DNA of 64,000 bases, from positions 14,868,329 through 14,932,328 of the forward strand of contig NC_052677.1 of assembly GCF_016802725.1 (NCBI RefSeq), in the 5' to 3' direction. Below the pieces are notes generated by a model that worked only from the letters and a program-made list of their open reading frames with translations, made no database searches and had not been told where the DNA came from. This document shows positions 11,873-25,000 of this stretch, piece by piece (within the stretch, counting starts at the first letter, position 1; each line of letters starts with the position of its first letter). Both the position numbers and the translations under genes were made by a program. Source of the DNA: Solenopsis invicta. Its lineage: Eukaryota > Arthropoda > Insecta > Hymenoptera > Formicidae.

Positions 11873-12125
11873 CTAGGGTCACTGCACCAGTCAATCAACA
11901 AAAAAAAAAAAAAGTTAAACCAGTTAATAAACATATAAATTAAATTTTAATATAATTACATTTTTTAATAAAAAATGTTACTTTAATAAAATCTTTGTGA
12001 AAATTAGATCATAAAAAAATTCAATCAATTCGCAATTTATTATTTTAAAGTCTTATTATTTTTATACTTTTCTAAAATAGTCATTCACTGGTGATTGTTC
12101 AGCGACTGGTGCAATGACTCTATAG
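11873..12125. mobile_element. TIR element, GGGTCACTGCACCAGTC ends
   Basis: TAGGGTCACTGCACCAGTC at the left (about 11874-11892) is matched by the reverse complement of 12103-12122 (AGTCATTGCACCAGTCGCTG). Terminal repeats are about 30 bp and the interior is AT-rich without a coding frame. TA dinucleotides adjoin both ends. It is a typical non-autonomous DNA element in structure; family unassigned. Confidence 0.7.
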
Positions 12126-12894
12126 TTTTTAAAAAAATAAAATTAATTAAATGGACTTTATTCGGCTTAAGTACTTACAGCTACTAAGTAGTGCTTAGTA
12201 CTATCAAAACGTGGAATAGATAGAAAAACCAGAAAACTAAAACTTTTTGAACCGTAGTCGCTGTAGTTGGATTATAACTTCAGAAGCGAGAAACCACATG
12301 CTTCTTGCGGCATACGTTGAAATAAATGAGATTTTTCGCATATTACCACACTTGCGCTCTGGTGTAAATTTGTGAAACGTACTACAAATCTTTTTTTAAA
12401 CTCACTTTTATTACTAAATGACCACATAACTGAAATGTGTTATATACAAAATGGAATTAGAAGGTTGAGCAAAACTTTTACTGCATGATCTTTATATGTC
12501 AAAGATGTGAAAATTATATAAACCTTCAAAATTTACTTTGTTTAAAAAAATTTTTTCAATCAGTTATTAGCATTACAGCATCAAACGTTTCATATAATTT
12601 CCTGTAATTTATTCATCCCTCTTTTTTTAATTAAATTGATGAAGTCTTTTGTATGTATGTTTAAAAGATTTCATTAATTTTATGGATATATATTAATATA
12701 TAAAATATTTCATCAATTCTTAAGGAAAAAAGATATACATTTTCCTTAATATTTTTCTTAGTAGCCTTAATATTTCATTAGGGTATTAATACAAGAAAGA
12801 GAAATATACATTACAGAAGGTGAAAAATGTGTATATGTTTATATATTGCATCTGTTATAATCCAATATTGCTCCGACAACTATTCAAGAGTCTT
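12126..12894. other. AT-rich non-coding stretch
   Basis: Contains TACTTAAGCCGAATAAAGTC on the minus strand near 12154-12173, a possible partner end of the repeat at 11749. Otherwise nothing was recognised. Confidence 0.5.
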
Positions 12895-13270
12895 AACCTT
12901 TCCCTCGTAAATCCGCGATCCGAGAAGCATCGGGTCGACAAATGCCGACGGTCTCGGCGATTTCGACTTGATCTATCGCAAGTCGCAACCGCCTGCTCAG
13001 CCGCGGTCAGTTTCGCCCGAAGGAACGAGTTGTCCCTTCGGACACGGAGAGAAAGGCCCACCACCCCGATTCTCCCTTCTTCCTGGCTTACAGGCGGGGA
13101 AAAGCCCGTGGGGGTTGCGGACGCCATTCAACCGTAACAAAAGGCAATCACCATAGAAGTGGCGGCACTGGAACTAGCAGCGGTCATAAGTTATCGAAAT
13201 CACGTCGATATTTCGCGGAGAGTTCCGCGAAACGAACTGTACCGTATGCTGGTGCGCTGGGAGGTGAATA
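12895..13270. promoter_or_regulatory. CpG-rich segment
   Basis: A compact GC and CpG-rich block with open frames on both strands (105 codons plus, 90 codons minus) that follow from low stop-codon density. A small hairpin CCGAAGG/CCTTCGG occurs at about 13017-13040. An acceptor-like pyrimidine tract ending in TTACAG lies just before GCGGGG near 13093. No known domain was recognised in any frame. A promoter or non-coding exon is the more economical reading. Confidence 0.3.
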
Positions 13271-13720
13271 AAAGTGTACGTGAAGTGCGAAATAAATTGC
13301 ACTGATTATAATATAACAGCGGCGTAACAGCGGCTATATTCAAAACATGTGGCTTAAACGATGGTCGATTAACGATGAAAACTTAGTTACATAATAATTA
13401 ATGATGACGATTAAATTTTAGTAATGCAGTGTACTAACATGTAATCATCGGCCAATTGTAATATATTATAACAGTTAAATGATTTTAAATAATGATGACA
13501 GATTAATTGTGGTTTAATTAGTAATAACAACTGAAATCAATCAGATAAGTACGGTAATAATAATTAATTGGATTGTCAATCCAACTGGCATTAATAGATA
13601 TACTAAAAGCTTGTTTTTCAACTATTTCTTTTATTTAGAATATTTGTATTTTTGCATTTTTGAATAAACCTCCGTTTATAATATTAATGTTTTTTGAAGA
13701 GGATACTTTTGCCCACAGAG
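13271..13720. other. AT-rich sequence with small repeats
   Basis: TAACAGCGGC is repeated in tandem near 13315-13333, and a hairpin TTGGATT/AATCCAA lies near 13568-13584. No gene was recognised. Confidence 0.5.
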
Positions 13721-13834
13721 ATGTTTCGTTTATTTGATTTTACTCAACAAGAGTTGCCCCATTTTGCGAACATAGTGCTCGCTCAATTGTTTATCAAGTA
13801 TCACGCCAACTACGATAGCGCGGCAATCAGTTGA
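13721..13834 (+). CDS. Unrecognised 37-codon small ORF
   Basis: ATG at 13721 opens a 37-residue frame that begins MFRLFDFTQQ and ends at TGA 13832-13834. The base composition is more balanced than its AT-rich neighbours and the residue mix looks protein-like, with a hydrophobic stretch in the middle. A weak acceptor-like CCCACAG lies two bases upstream of the ATG, so it could be an exon instead of a complete ORF. No family was recognised. Chance occurrence is quite possible. Confidence 0.15.
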   Translation: MFRLFDFTQQELPHFANIVLAQLFIKYHANYDSAAIS

Positions 13835-14916
13835 GAATCTCTCGATATAATCCGGACTGTGTCAGAAAAAGCGATATAGGGTTGTTTGAATTTTTACGCA
13901 AATCCGTCAAATCCGCATCAATGTAAAATTTCGGACAAACGAAAGATTCGCTAACGTACTGGCTACATATACGTATAAATACCTGTTACAACGGAAACGT
14001 CCGTCGATAAAATTATAAAAAAAATGCATCATCTGAACCAACAATTTTACTGAAAGAGCGGAAGGGGATGTACAATCATCGTCGATCTCTGCACGTCCAT
14101 TCGCATTCAATTGAATGCTCGAATATATCGAGTGTTCATCGAATGTCCGCTCAAAAATACACGAAATTATTTGAGAAGTTTTTCAACTAATTGTCTCTTG
14201 TTGCAATATATGTTTTCGAAAAGTTTTTCAATGTAAAATTACATTGTTCGTAATACTTTAAATATGGGGAAAATTATTTCAATATTATATTTGACTCGAC
14301 ATATACACAGCTACTATTTCATTTCTGATATTTTATAAATTCTAAAAGTTATATCAAATAATACACAGACATTTATGTAACTCTTTTTTAATCTTATTGT
14401 TTTTTTTAATAATATTATAATATAAAATTTGTAATTAAAAAATGTAATTTAATCACACTAAATTTAAATAATAAATTTTTGTCGTTTCTCTCTCTCATGT
14501 TTAATATCATCGTTATATTCTATTTATAGAACGTTTTATGAAAAGCAACTCAGCCAAACTAGTATTGAAAAATAAATATATTTATGGCGACTTTGTCATT
14601 TATAGTATTGCAATTAAACGATAAAAATTATAATATTTGTAAGTAGCAAATACATATATCACACTAGACGTATCTTTCATTCAATAAAAGTTAAAGAGAT
14701 TCTTGCTGACTAATCTCAACCCTTGAAGCAACCTGTACAGTGATGTAATCCAAACGCTTGGTTAAAAATTTCACAAATCCGTGAATTTCCGCTCCTTTCC
14801 GCACGAAATCTCCGCACGAAGACGGCATGCCGTCATTATCCGAACGCGAAACATTGCAACACGCTGAGGGAAAACAGTAAGAGGGTGGCTAGCTACATCG
14901 ATCGGGGTTAATATCA
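13835..14916. other. AT-rich non-coding stretch
   Basis: No gene, hairpin or splice pair was recognised. A 67-codon minus-strand frame at 13907-14110 has no familiar feature. Confidence 0.55.
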
Positions 14917-14936
14917 GGGGGGGAGGGGGGAGGGGA
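14917..14936 (+). other. G-run cluster with G-quadruplex potential
   Basis: Runs of seven, six and four G are separated by single A residues, enough for a compact G-quadruplex. It lies at the edge of the purine-rich, CpG-bearing block that follows. Confidence 0.55.
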
Positions 14937-15220
14937 GAAAAGTGAGGTAGCTTACAAATTGCACTCTCAATTTTCGTGAGGAAGCGCCGGCTGGCTGGCG
15001 TTGCGAGCTGCAAAGCAGGTTTTATCGAGTTAAAGCGGAAACGAAGACGGGAGCCTGAAAGGCGGAGAAAGAGGAGACGGCCAGGAGGAGGGAGAGGCAG
15101 GTCGAAGAGTGGACCATTAAATCGCAGCACCTGCAATTACATCGATCTAACCGTGTCTGATGATGTTGATTTAAGTTCGAGGAAGGGCGGCGAGTGGATT
15201 TCAAGTCGTTTTCGAATTTC
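14937..15220. other. Purine-rich, CpG-bearing block
   Basis: An asymmetrical strand rich in GGAGAAAG-type purines. It gives an Arg/Lys-rich 127-codon frame on the plus strand (14976-15359) and a 121-codon frame on the minus strand. Both follow from composition. No nuclear-protein domain can be named, so no CDS is called. Confidence 0.4.
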
Positions 15221-18200
15221 GCAAAGGGAAATTAAACACAGAGAATCGTACTTTCTCAGAAGAATTCCTCGCCTAGTAGTAAAAACTAGAATAGTAGAAA
15301 CATTGACATTTTCACGATTTACTTCGCGTCTCCGTAGATCTTTCGTAGATCTTTCTTAAAGAAATAACTTAAAACAATATTATTCGTAACGAATTTGTTA
15401 CAAAATAAATCACTTGAGCGCACATATTTGTTTTATGCACCGTTTCTTTACTCGATTACGAAAAACACTTTTCATAAATATGATTTAATAATTCAGGCGA
15501 TAATTAAAATTCAAATTGATATTAGGATGTATATTCGCAACTTTGAGTGACGAAAGAGAAGAAAAAAAAACCACCATTGGACGAAAGCTGTAGAAATATA
15601 GTTATGCAAGTGCAGTTAAAACGAGCTGAACTAATTAGAATCAATATCTTACTGTATCGCACGTTGAATTAAGTAGTACTGCGTCGCTGAAGCATTAGGT
15701 AGATTCGCGTGGTTACAGTGTCTCGCTGCAGTTGCCTAACGATTTTTCATCGCACTCGCATAATTAAACTTTCAATACGACGCGGTGGCGATCGCGTTTT
15801 TGCGATGGACACTTCGCGCCGGCAAAAAGATCGTTAGCGGATTCCGGAAGTGCTATATCGATAGTTTATCGATTCTAATTTACCGGAAAGTCGTTATCCG
15901 ACAAAACCCGATCGTCTCGGATTTATTTAATAATTAGGAAGAAACTTATCAATCTACGCTATTTATTCTAAATTAAGGAGGAATTAATACTTAAATACGT
16001 GAAAATAGTAGTTATAGAATTGCTCAAGTTAAATTAATATTAATTCGTGTACGTAATGTGTCGTATAAATACTTGAATGATAAATTAAATATTTACGATA
16101 GTAAAGTAATAATTATAATATTATATTTTTTAAACGGAGAGAAAGAAGCACATAAAATATGTAGAAATGTATATAGATATTATATATTCTTAGAAATAAT
16201 GTGTGAATAAAATAGCGATTAAAATAAAAAAATATTAAAGCTATATTAACATATGAAGAATATCTGTTAAAGTAAAAAATCGAACGCTTTCTCATACATT
16301 AGAAAAATAGCTGTTGCTTTGACGAAGTGCAAAATAAGATTCACGAAGCAGTTTCTTAATGGCCTCATGCATTAAACTTCACACCATCGCAGAAACTGAA
16401 GGATTTTATCGTATAATTAGACAAGTTAATTACAATGAAGTACGTAATAAGCACAGACTTTAAATTAACTCATGACAACGGTATTTTGTAAGTCGGACCA
16501 AAGTCGCGTTCAAAATGCGTCTTTTTGTTTCATGTCGTATTTACGAATACTGAATGATTACTTTATCTTTACCATTAATTATTATACAATAATAAAAAGC
16601 AATTTAATATATAATAATCTGAAAAAAACAGTGTGTACTTTATTAACTAATTCTGGCATAAAGCGAAAGAAAAAAAAAGAGGGAAAGAAGAAAAAATAAA
16701 ATTTTATTATTTAAGTTTCATATGTTTGCATAATAAAATTAAAAAATATAGAATGTGAAAGAACTGTGTGTATATCTATGTATAAATGTGGGCATATGGG
16801 CGTATGCTGTGTACATCCGTAATGAATATTCATAATAAGTATTTAATAAGAACAAATAGCATGGAATTGTAATACTGGCTATTAAATAAATAGTTACGTA
16901 AAATGGAAAAATAAAAGATCGTGAATTAATTAAAATTTTCCGTTAAATACAATAAAAAAACTGTAAAATATGAAATTACATAGTTTATATAATGAAAACG
17001 AAGCAGAAACGCAGGATAAAAATTACTACAAGAAAAGTAATTAAATGCGCGCGGCGGATCTGAGGGATAAATAAAATTCCGGACGTCCTGTTCCGTATCG
17101 TGCACACACTTTGACGCATTAAGAACTCGTAAAAGCGTCCATTACTCAGATATTAAACATACTCTTGGCACTTACGCATCTTCTTGCTTATGCACAAGCT
17201 AAATTTCGAGCTAATTTTACCTTGGAGTCGCTCGTTCTTGCGAATGGTTTCGCTTAATTGCGTCGCACGCTGCCAGCCATACTATACACTTACCGTGATC
17301 TGAAATACAAATCAATCATTTTAAGTAGCATTTTAACTATCATTGTAAATAAAACATGTAAAGTACAAAAAAGTATATAAACATAAACGTAGCTATTATG
17401 ATATTAATTGTAATACATTTTCTAATTAAAAATAATTTTGAAACGCTACACAATTTCTAAAACATTAATTTAAAATTCTAGTTTCTAAATACTTATTTAA
17501 TTCTATAAAATAATATAACAACATAACTAGTTTTTAGATATTTTTACAAAACGTTTAGAAAGCGTTAAAAGTGAAATAAAAATCGATAGTAATGTTATCA
17601 GAAACAGAACTGCACATGGCTAATTTGAGATGATAAATCTCACGGCGCCAAGGATTTATTTTTAAATTGAATCAAACCGTGAAACCACGTTCTTACTGTA
17701 AGATTTGATTTTTCTTTTTATAAATCACAATGTCGTTTATGTGAACAATTCAATTATTCCAGTAGCTTCTATTCCCTGCTCCCCGCGGTGCACTATACAT
17801 TATTAAAAAAAATAAACGCGTAGGCACTTATATCACATGAGTGCACTTTCGATGCACTTGGCGTATCGATGCAGTTACGGCATGAGTTTTTGCGCGGCTT
17901 TACAGCGCATTTTTAGTGAGAGGTCGGAGGGTTGTCTTGCATTACATGTCCATAAGTCGGCGGTATATGGCGTTGGATAAAATAAAGTACGGTGCACTTT
18001 AGCCGATGAAGACGAAACGCGAAAAACTCATGGTGATGCAACATCGCAGTATACGTCGACGATCGGCTTTTCTCGATATGATTCTCGTTTTAATGATACT
18101 CAAATTATGTATATAATATCGTTATTACAAGATAATAACTATTAAATAACAGCGATATTGCATGCAGTTATTCTCAACGCTACTTCTGCTGTCTAAAATT

Positions 18201-18809
18201 CCATTTTCCATTACAATTTTTCTTCAAAATGTCATGTCGTTTTATAAATTAGATTTCAAGCAATAAAAGACAGACGTTCCTATTATTTTCCATGGAATCG
18301 TTTATTCTTTGTGGTATCTGCGTTTCTTTTGTGGCGCCTGTATTGTTGCTCCGTTGCAAAGTTTATTGAAAAGAATCAGAATGTAGATATTAATTAAGAT
18401 TATAAAATATAATACGCGCTGAATACAATGCTCAAAACTATGTGAAATAATACTCAATCTATTACAAAACGTTCGAAATTATTAGAAAATAATTTTTACA
18501 AAATTAAAATTTACAACGGAGTAACGCTTAATCTCATTTCAAAGGATACAACGTTTAAAAAATAGCAATATTACAACAATTGTATGACTCAATTTTTTTT
18601 TTAATTACAAATACTTCTTGCGAAGGCACACGGTATCGCCCAGCTTTATTTTATACATGTTAGATATCGCAATTGTTCAAAACAGGTGCAGGTTTGTGTT
18701 GCGTTAGTCAATTTTCGCTTCGACAAACAGCCTTGTATTTGTAAACGCGTTGATATTTTCGATCGTCATAAAGCAAACGTAATACCATGCGGGATTGCAA
18801 AGTGAGAGG

Positions 18810-18811
<2 letters not shown>
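15221..18811. other. AT-rich stretch with a moderate-GC island
   Basis: Mostly AT-rich. A more balanced block at about 17760-18060 contains repeated TGCACTT motifs. It also has an inverted pair CATGAGTTTTTGCGC (about 17881) and GCGAAAAACTCATG (about 18021), with a one-base difference. On the minus strand a GTAAGTG donor-like site near 17288-17294 is preceded only six bases earlier by a TTTCAG acceptor, too close for a normal exon. No gene was recognised. Confidence 0.5.

Positions 18812-18843
<32 letters not shown>
18812..18843 (+). repeat. (AG)n microsatellite
   Basis: About 16 uninterrupted AG units, preceded by a GA-rich lead-in. Confidence 0.95.
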
Positions 18844-18846
<3 letters not shown>

Positions 18847-19441
18847 TCGCGATTTTGATAAAAAGGTTACGCGTCCATTTTAATCGAACCGCGAGATTGC
18901 AATCGCGGGTGCACCGAGCTATCGAGTTTCCCGCGAAATATTAAATGCAATGCGTATGCAATCGCATCGACGATTCGCGTTACAATTGCATTTATTTTTA
19001 TGGCAGCGCAGAGACACCTCAGTTTGCAAACATTCTCGATTATACTCGTTAAATATAGAGGAATAAAGGTAAACAGAGAAGAAGAAGAAGAAAGAGACAG
19101 ATAGGCAGAGAGACTTAAAAAACCATCAAATAGCATCGAGCACTTTAACAGAAATATTTTATTGTTTATTTTATTTTCCTTCTCCGACTTGCATCCAAAA
19201 GTTCCTATTTTCTTTTATATTTTATTTTACATGATAAGGCATTTGTTTCTCTTTTTTCAATTCTTTATCAGCTCATTTTTTACAAAAAAAAAATGTTCCT
19301 AAAAAATGTTGCATCTTGCTAACGCAATAAAAAAATAATAAAAGAGTTAAACAGTTAAAAGTTTAATAACATTTTTCGCTATTTTTTCTTTGTCGTTTTG
19401 TTTTTTTCTCGCTAGTGATAGAAAGGATTTCTTCAATTTCA
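18844..19441. other. AT-rich stretch with a GAAGAA purine tract
   Basis: A CpG-bearing start (18860-18990) is followed by AT-rich sequence and a short GAAGAAGAAGAA tract near 19078. Nothing was identified as a gene. Confidence 0.5.
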
Positions 19442-19790
19442 GGTATTTGCAATTCAGACACGCGGGCGTCTTAGATCGCGTTTGGATAAGACGCATGCAA
19501 AAAGCAGTATCTATTTGCGTCAGTACGCTCTCGCCAGACCGGAGGGCAAGCCTCAAGCAATCCTTCCACCCACATTTGGGCGATGGGATGGTTCTTCTTC
19601 ACGCGCGTTTACAAGGCGGATCGTATGCAAATCTCTAGCGGCTTAATTACGCGACACGCCTACTATATGAGGTCTCGGATCGCACGTAACGCGAACCGGA
19701 AGTCAATATATCTGGCCGACGATAAGAAGAAACTCATTCGCAGATCGCTGTTCATTCTTTTACGTATCAATAGATGCTGCCGATCGAGAG
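19442..19790 (+). other. Candidate non-coding exon (paired splice signals)
   Basis: A TTTCTTCAATTTCAG acceptor ends at 19442 or earlier, and CGAGAG|GTGAGTAATT gives a strong donor at 19791. The enclosed 350 bp is clearly more GC-rich than both flanks. I checked the three plus frames: each meets at least one stop, so it is not a simple internal coding exon. Frames of 82 and 71 codons overlap within it but neither spans it. It could be a 5' UTR or lncRNA exon, or a conserved non-coding block with fortuitous splice motifs. Confidence 0.3.
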
Positions 19791-22700
19791 GTGAGTAATT
19801 GAGAAACCAAATAATTAAGAAATCGAATTAACAATGTCGCAGTAAATTGTGTAATGTATTTTTCATTCAATATATTCCATTTGCTTTGAATATTGATTTT
19901 CTGCTACTTTTAAGATTTTGCAGCTTCTAACACTTTTTTAGTTATCAGATCAATCTATAATGATATACACAATTATATCAACACGATGTGATAATTACCA
20001 ATGTCGAAAAGCAAATTTTATGTTATTAATATTACTTTTTTCTACGAACCACCCGGTATAACTACCCGGACGCTGTCACGTAATGAACGCTTCCAAAGCA
20101 TCACATGCGAATCTTACATTTATCTTCCTCCTTCCAACAGACTAATCCTTGGCGGATAGCTCGTTCGTTCAAAGAGAATAGCGTTTAGGTTCCTATGGCG
20201 CAACAATATTTGCATTTTCATGACGTAGCGCCAAAATATAGAGGAGAAGGCGACGATGAAACAGAATAACAAATCACGCCCGGATACTCGTTTTTAATCC
20301 TTTCGTGCGCGATAAACTGTCAGGAAAACGTGGCGAAAATACCGCGAAGTTTAAATGCAATTTACATATGTTTTCCCGATATGATACTTACAGTATATCA
20401 TAAATAAATCATTGTGTAACTTGAATAATCTCGAGCGACCGCCATCCCAGGCGATGTTAATTTAAATTGTAAATATGAAATATAAATAAAGAAAAATTCT
20501 CTTTACACGTTTATATATTTTTACGTGTTAGTTTCATGTGTTTTTAAAATACGCGAGCTTTTAATAATTAATAAAACGTTTTCACTATGTATGTCAATAC
20601 AATATGTAAAATACCTAAATTATATATATCCTATATTATTTTAAAAATCAGATATTTTAAATGTACAACTTTTTTTACTTTGGTTTAATACAAAAATTTA
20701 ATAATATATTGTTTTACTTCAATACACACATACATTTGTTAAAACTGATAAAGTGGAAAATTTTTTTACGCTGACAGTGACAAATCTAATATACACACTG
20801 ACTTCTAGATACTAACTTTACCGTATAATCGATTTTTTCTGAATTTATATCTTTGAAGATAATAATTCGTAAAGTTTTAAGTGCTTTATTTATATAATTT
20901 TATATGCATTCATTTACGTCAATCTAAATTTGACAATGATTTGAAGATATTAATACTAACTTTAATTCATTATTCTATGATATATTCTGCATGATAAAGT
21001 AACAAAACGCCCGTGGCACACAAAATACTTTTAGTGCGCGTTGAATTTCGTAAATAAAAGATATTACTCGAAATAAATTAGCTAACATGACATCTTGCAG
21101 ACGTGGAATTTAACATTATAAATGTTGTTTATAATTTAAGTGTTAAGTTCAAGTGTTAAGCATTATTAAATATTTCAAATCGATTTTATTTTAACTATAG
21201 TATGTCTTACTAAATTGCTTATTAAAAAAGCTTTTTTTACATTTCTAAAATGAACAAACTTAATGCTCGTTTTTCCTACAAAATATTTCAGGATGTAAAA
21301 TATTCTAAAAACAACAGACGTAAGTTTTGTGACAAATCTAAGATTGTAACAAAAATACCGAGAAAAAGTCGTCTCTTTGCGCTTTCATTTTTGGTCAATA
21401 ATTTCATAATTGTAAAATTTAAACAATAAAAAACAATACAGCAATGAAATTTAAATAATAAAACTGAACAATGAAAAATATATTATTATTTATTTGTATT
21501 TCTGAAACTTAATTTGCGATTCTTTACTTTTGACAGTTCGCAAAAATCACGAATACTTTTTTTTTGTTAATAAGAATCGTAATTTTCAGTTATCATTCCT
21601 ATGTATTTATTTCATATTAAAGACTTTGAAGTAAATCTATATAAAAATTATTTATTTTTAGAGCTTGAGAAGCACTGAGAAGCTACTGTGGAGATTAATT
21701 GTAAATCGATTAGTATGGAACGAAAACATCAATTAAAAATTCTTGAGAAATTAATGTAAAGTCACGCGAATGAAATTCATTCGTGCGTAAGCGATAAAGT
21801 TTTAATCCACGGCGAAAATAATGAAACTTTAAGGGAAAAGTGTACTTTTCCTTCTAATTTTCTCGTTTGGTGCCAAATCGTCGCGCGATAATTCCAACTT
21901 CCGCAGCATAAGCAGAAGCTGCGAGCTTATCGGATGCGATTATCTTTGTGGCTCACCCAGAGATCTCTTAAGCCTAAAGTGTCTTTCGAATAATTACAGA
22001 CAATATATGGAAAATTGATTTCAGCGAAGAGTTGCATTTAAATAACGTAACTGTGTGTTTTAAGATTATTCATATCATTATATACGTAAATTATTGATTA
22101 TTTTTATATTTGTATTACTACATGTTAATTATTAATCAGATCATGGATATGAATATGAAATCATTATACGTGTATCAGTTGTGCATGCAATAAAAAAGCA
22201 AATTGTTGCTAATAACATAATAACAGCTAATTATCATTATCAGTAAAATAGAAAAAGATAATAAAATGTAATACATGATTAACAAATATAATATATGATT
22301 AACAATTTACTACATATGCTATTTATAATTATTGTAATTATCATTATGGATATTAATGATATGTAATTATAATTATTATAAAAGATACATAAACATACGT
22401 TTTATTATAAATGGCAGTAGAAAATCAAGGTTTCATTGATGATATAATCTATTCAAGTTATCTAATTTTTTTATATAATATGATATATAATATAACAAAA
22501 GAAGACAAGTTACAATCGACAAGTGCTCTAATTTTATTTAATTTCCTAAAAAGAAAAGAGGGAAATATAAAATTAATTGGAAAAGCAACTGTATTTAAAA
22601 TAAAACTAATTCAAATATTCTTCTTTCAAATATTCTCTTCATTTTCTAAATCCTCCAATAAATTGTTAAAGCCATCATACTCATTACGAAATTAGTTCGC

Positions 22701-23599
22701 ATGAATCAAACTGATCAGAAGGTACACGAGGGTGTAAGGGAACTTCAAATTACATATTCTTTTCTTAACAATTTCTAATAGCAATGGAATTACGGGCCGT
22801 TGAGAAATGCAGAGCGCAAAGTTATATACCGGGTGCTCCGAAACTGTTCGCTTAATAATCCGGTGGCTTGATCCCTGCCATAATTTCTTGAGCGCGGAGG
22901 TCAGATCTTAATCTAATAAATGTACCACGAAGGCGCTACCATTATTTCTCGTAATTATCTGCCGCAACGCAATAATGTTCCTATTGTTGAAAAGAGACTT
23001 ATCGCGGGAAATGTATGACCACGCGATATATGCGCTACCTATGACTTAAACTGCACATAAACGGAAACATCATAGTAACAGCAAAAGTATAAAAAGTAGT
23101 GATATAATAATAAAATGATAAAATAAAAAAATAATAAGAGCGAGATTCATCAAAGATCTCGATGGAAGCTTTATAAGTATGTAGTCATGTATGTCTTGAT
23201 GCATGTATTATATTCAGTCTTGAAGAAATTGCGAAAGGATCGATATAAATTAGTCTTAATATCGAAAGAGTAATAGTATTAATAAAAATATTAACCTAAT
23301 TTTAATACTATATATAATATGATATAGAAAAATCTCTTCATTAAAATAATAAACTATTAACAAAAATATAGTGAGAGAGCAACTGATATAAATAAATCTT
23401 AATTAATGCGATTTGATTAGCTTTAATTACGTGTTTCGATTATACATAATCGATGGACCGTTTATAATTGTCTTATGTGTAATCGTTTATCCAAATATTG
23501 CAAATTATGCTTACAAACAGTTGCATGTAGTTACTTAAAATTAGTTAAACATACTAAATAAAATTAATTAAAGTTAATTACAAGCAGCAGCTTTACTCA
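19791..23599. other. AT-rich non-coding stretch
   Basis: Long A/T-rich sequence. Slightly higher GC at 20040-20300 and 21760-21970 may mark regulatory blocks. A 94-codon frame at 22411-22695 is dominated by Lys, Ile and Phe, as random AT-rich sequence would be. No hairpin element with long arms was recognised. Confidence 0.5.
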
Positions 23600-25000
23600 T
23601 CTAGCAAATAACAAGGGAAAGTCTATTAAGCATTACCCCGTTGTTGTTAACAAATTAGCGGCGCATCATATTAACTCGAAAGTTCCGCTACTACAACGGG
23701 CGCGCTTTGTTGTTTGTTCAAACGTCGTTATCGTTGATCGCGCGAAAAGTTGCAAACAAATCAAGAGCTCACAAAAGCTTTGCGACGCAATTTCAGCACA
23801 AATTTAATCTAGACACTCTTTATACTGTCATCAGATAATTTACATTGACCCTTATCAAATCAACTCTTATCAAGTTAACAACACTTATCAAGACGCTAAC
23901 TTTTTTATCAAAACGGACAATTTATATTATTCCCCTCGTAACAAATTTGTTTTGATAAATTTGCATTATTTTGATATTTTATTTTAGATATATAAAGAAT
24001 TAATAAAAAAAAGTTAATAAAAATGTTTTTATTGTACGGCTTCGTGAAGCACGAAAAATGCAGATCGCGAGATAGTTGCTATTTTTTTTTTTCATTTAGT
24101 TATTTTCAGATTATTGAATTATTTAATGAGCTCCATTAATCTCGGAATATTATCCACCGCGATGCAACGCGCTTTATCACAAAATATAAAGTCAACAAAC
24201 AATGCGAATTTCGTTTCCTTATTTCCTGCGGAAATCCCGGTGTAGCGAAGGAACACAAAGCAGCGGATTTTACGTGTCCGACAACATGGCCGTCGAGGGA
24301 GGAACATAAAGTTTACATGGCGGGCGCCGCAGCCGATACGGAATTATTTACTCACGAAGAAAGTATTCGCGAATTTTACGAATCATAAGTGTCTGAGATT
24401 TTTTGCCTCGGTACGCCATTGTTAAATATTTATGACGGGACGAGCGTGGAATATTCTAACAAACTTACAGTTCTTATAAATACATTGCGGCAGATAATAT
24501 CATGTATAAAATAAAAATTACGGTTAAACATTTTGAGGTCTTTTTTTCAGTTTCCTTTTCAATAAAAATAAAACTGAAAGAAGTAAATAAATAAGAAAAA
24601 AAAGCTATAAATTATTGGTTATTTTCCATTAATGACAAATAATGTATTCTCCTTAATTTAATCCAAATTAAATTAAGTTAAAAATATACGTTTGTTAAAT
24701 ATGGCGCCGCGAAAGAAAACTTTAATACGTTTAACTTTTTTTACAACGAAAAAGTAGTTTTGTGTGTACCGTATCTGGGATGGAAGGTGATAAAGGGTCA
24801 ATTCTCGTTTATTTGTACCGATTGGATTTTCGAATCAAGACTTCAATCGATCCCTCGGCTAGCTCAATCGCATCCCAAGGGGAATACCGTTCGACTAACG
24901 GGAATGGGTAAGACACAGAACGGAAGTAAGGTTTAAACAAGATTCACCTGAATTGCGCGCCAGATTTTTTTTCTTCCTCTTTTTCTTTGTCACATCACGT
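23600..25000. other. Mixed-composition non-coding stretch
   Basis: Three CTTATCAA repeats lie between about 23850 and 23900. Moderate-GC patches at 23650-23780, 24150-24380 and 24770-24950 have no coherent frame. The 62-codon minus frame at 24119-24307 has no recognised motif. Confidence 0.45.

Noticed and set aside
14976..15359. Arg/Lys-rich 127-codon frame resembling a nuclear protein
   Set aside because: Derived from a purine-rich tract; the opposite strand is equally open with 121 codons.
17282..17310. Minus-strand acceptor and donor pair
   Set aside because: Only six bases separate TTTCAG from GTAAGTG, too short for a credible exon.
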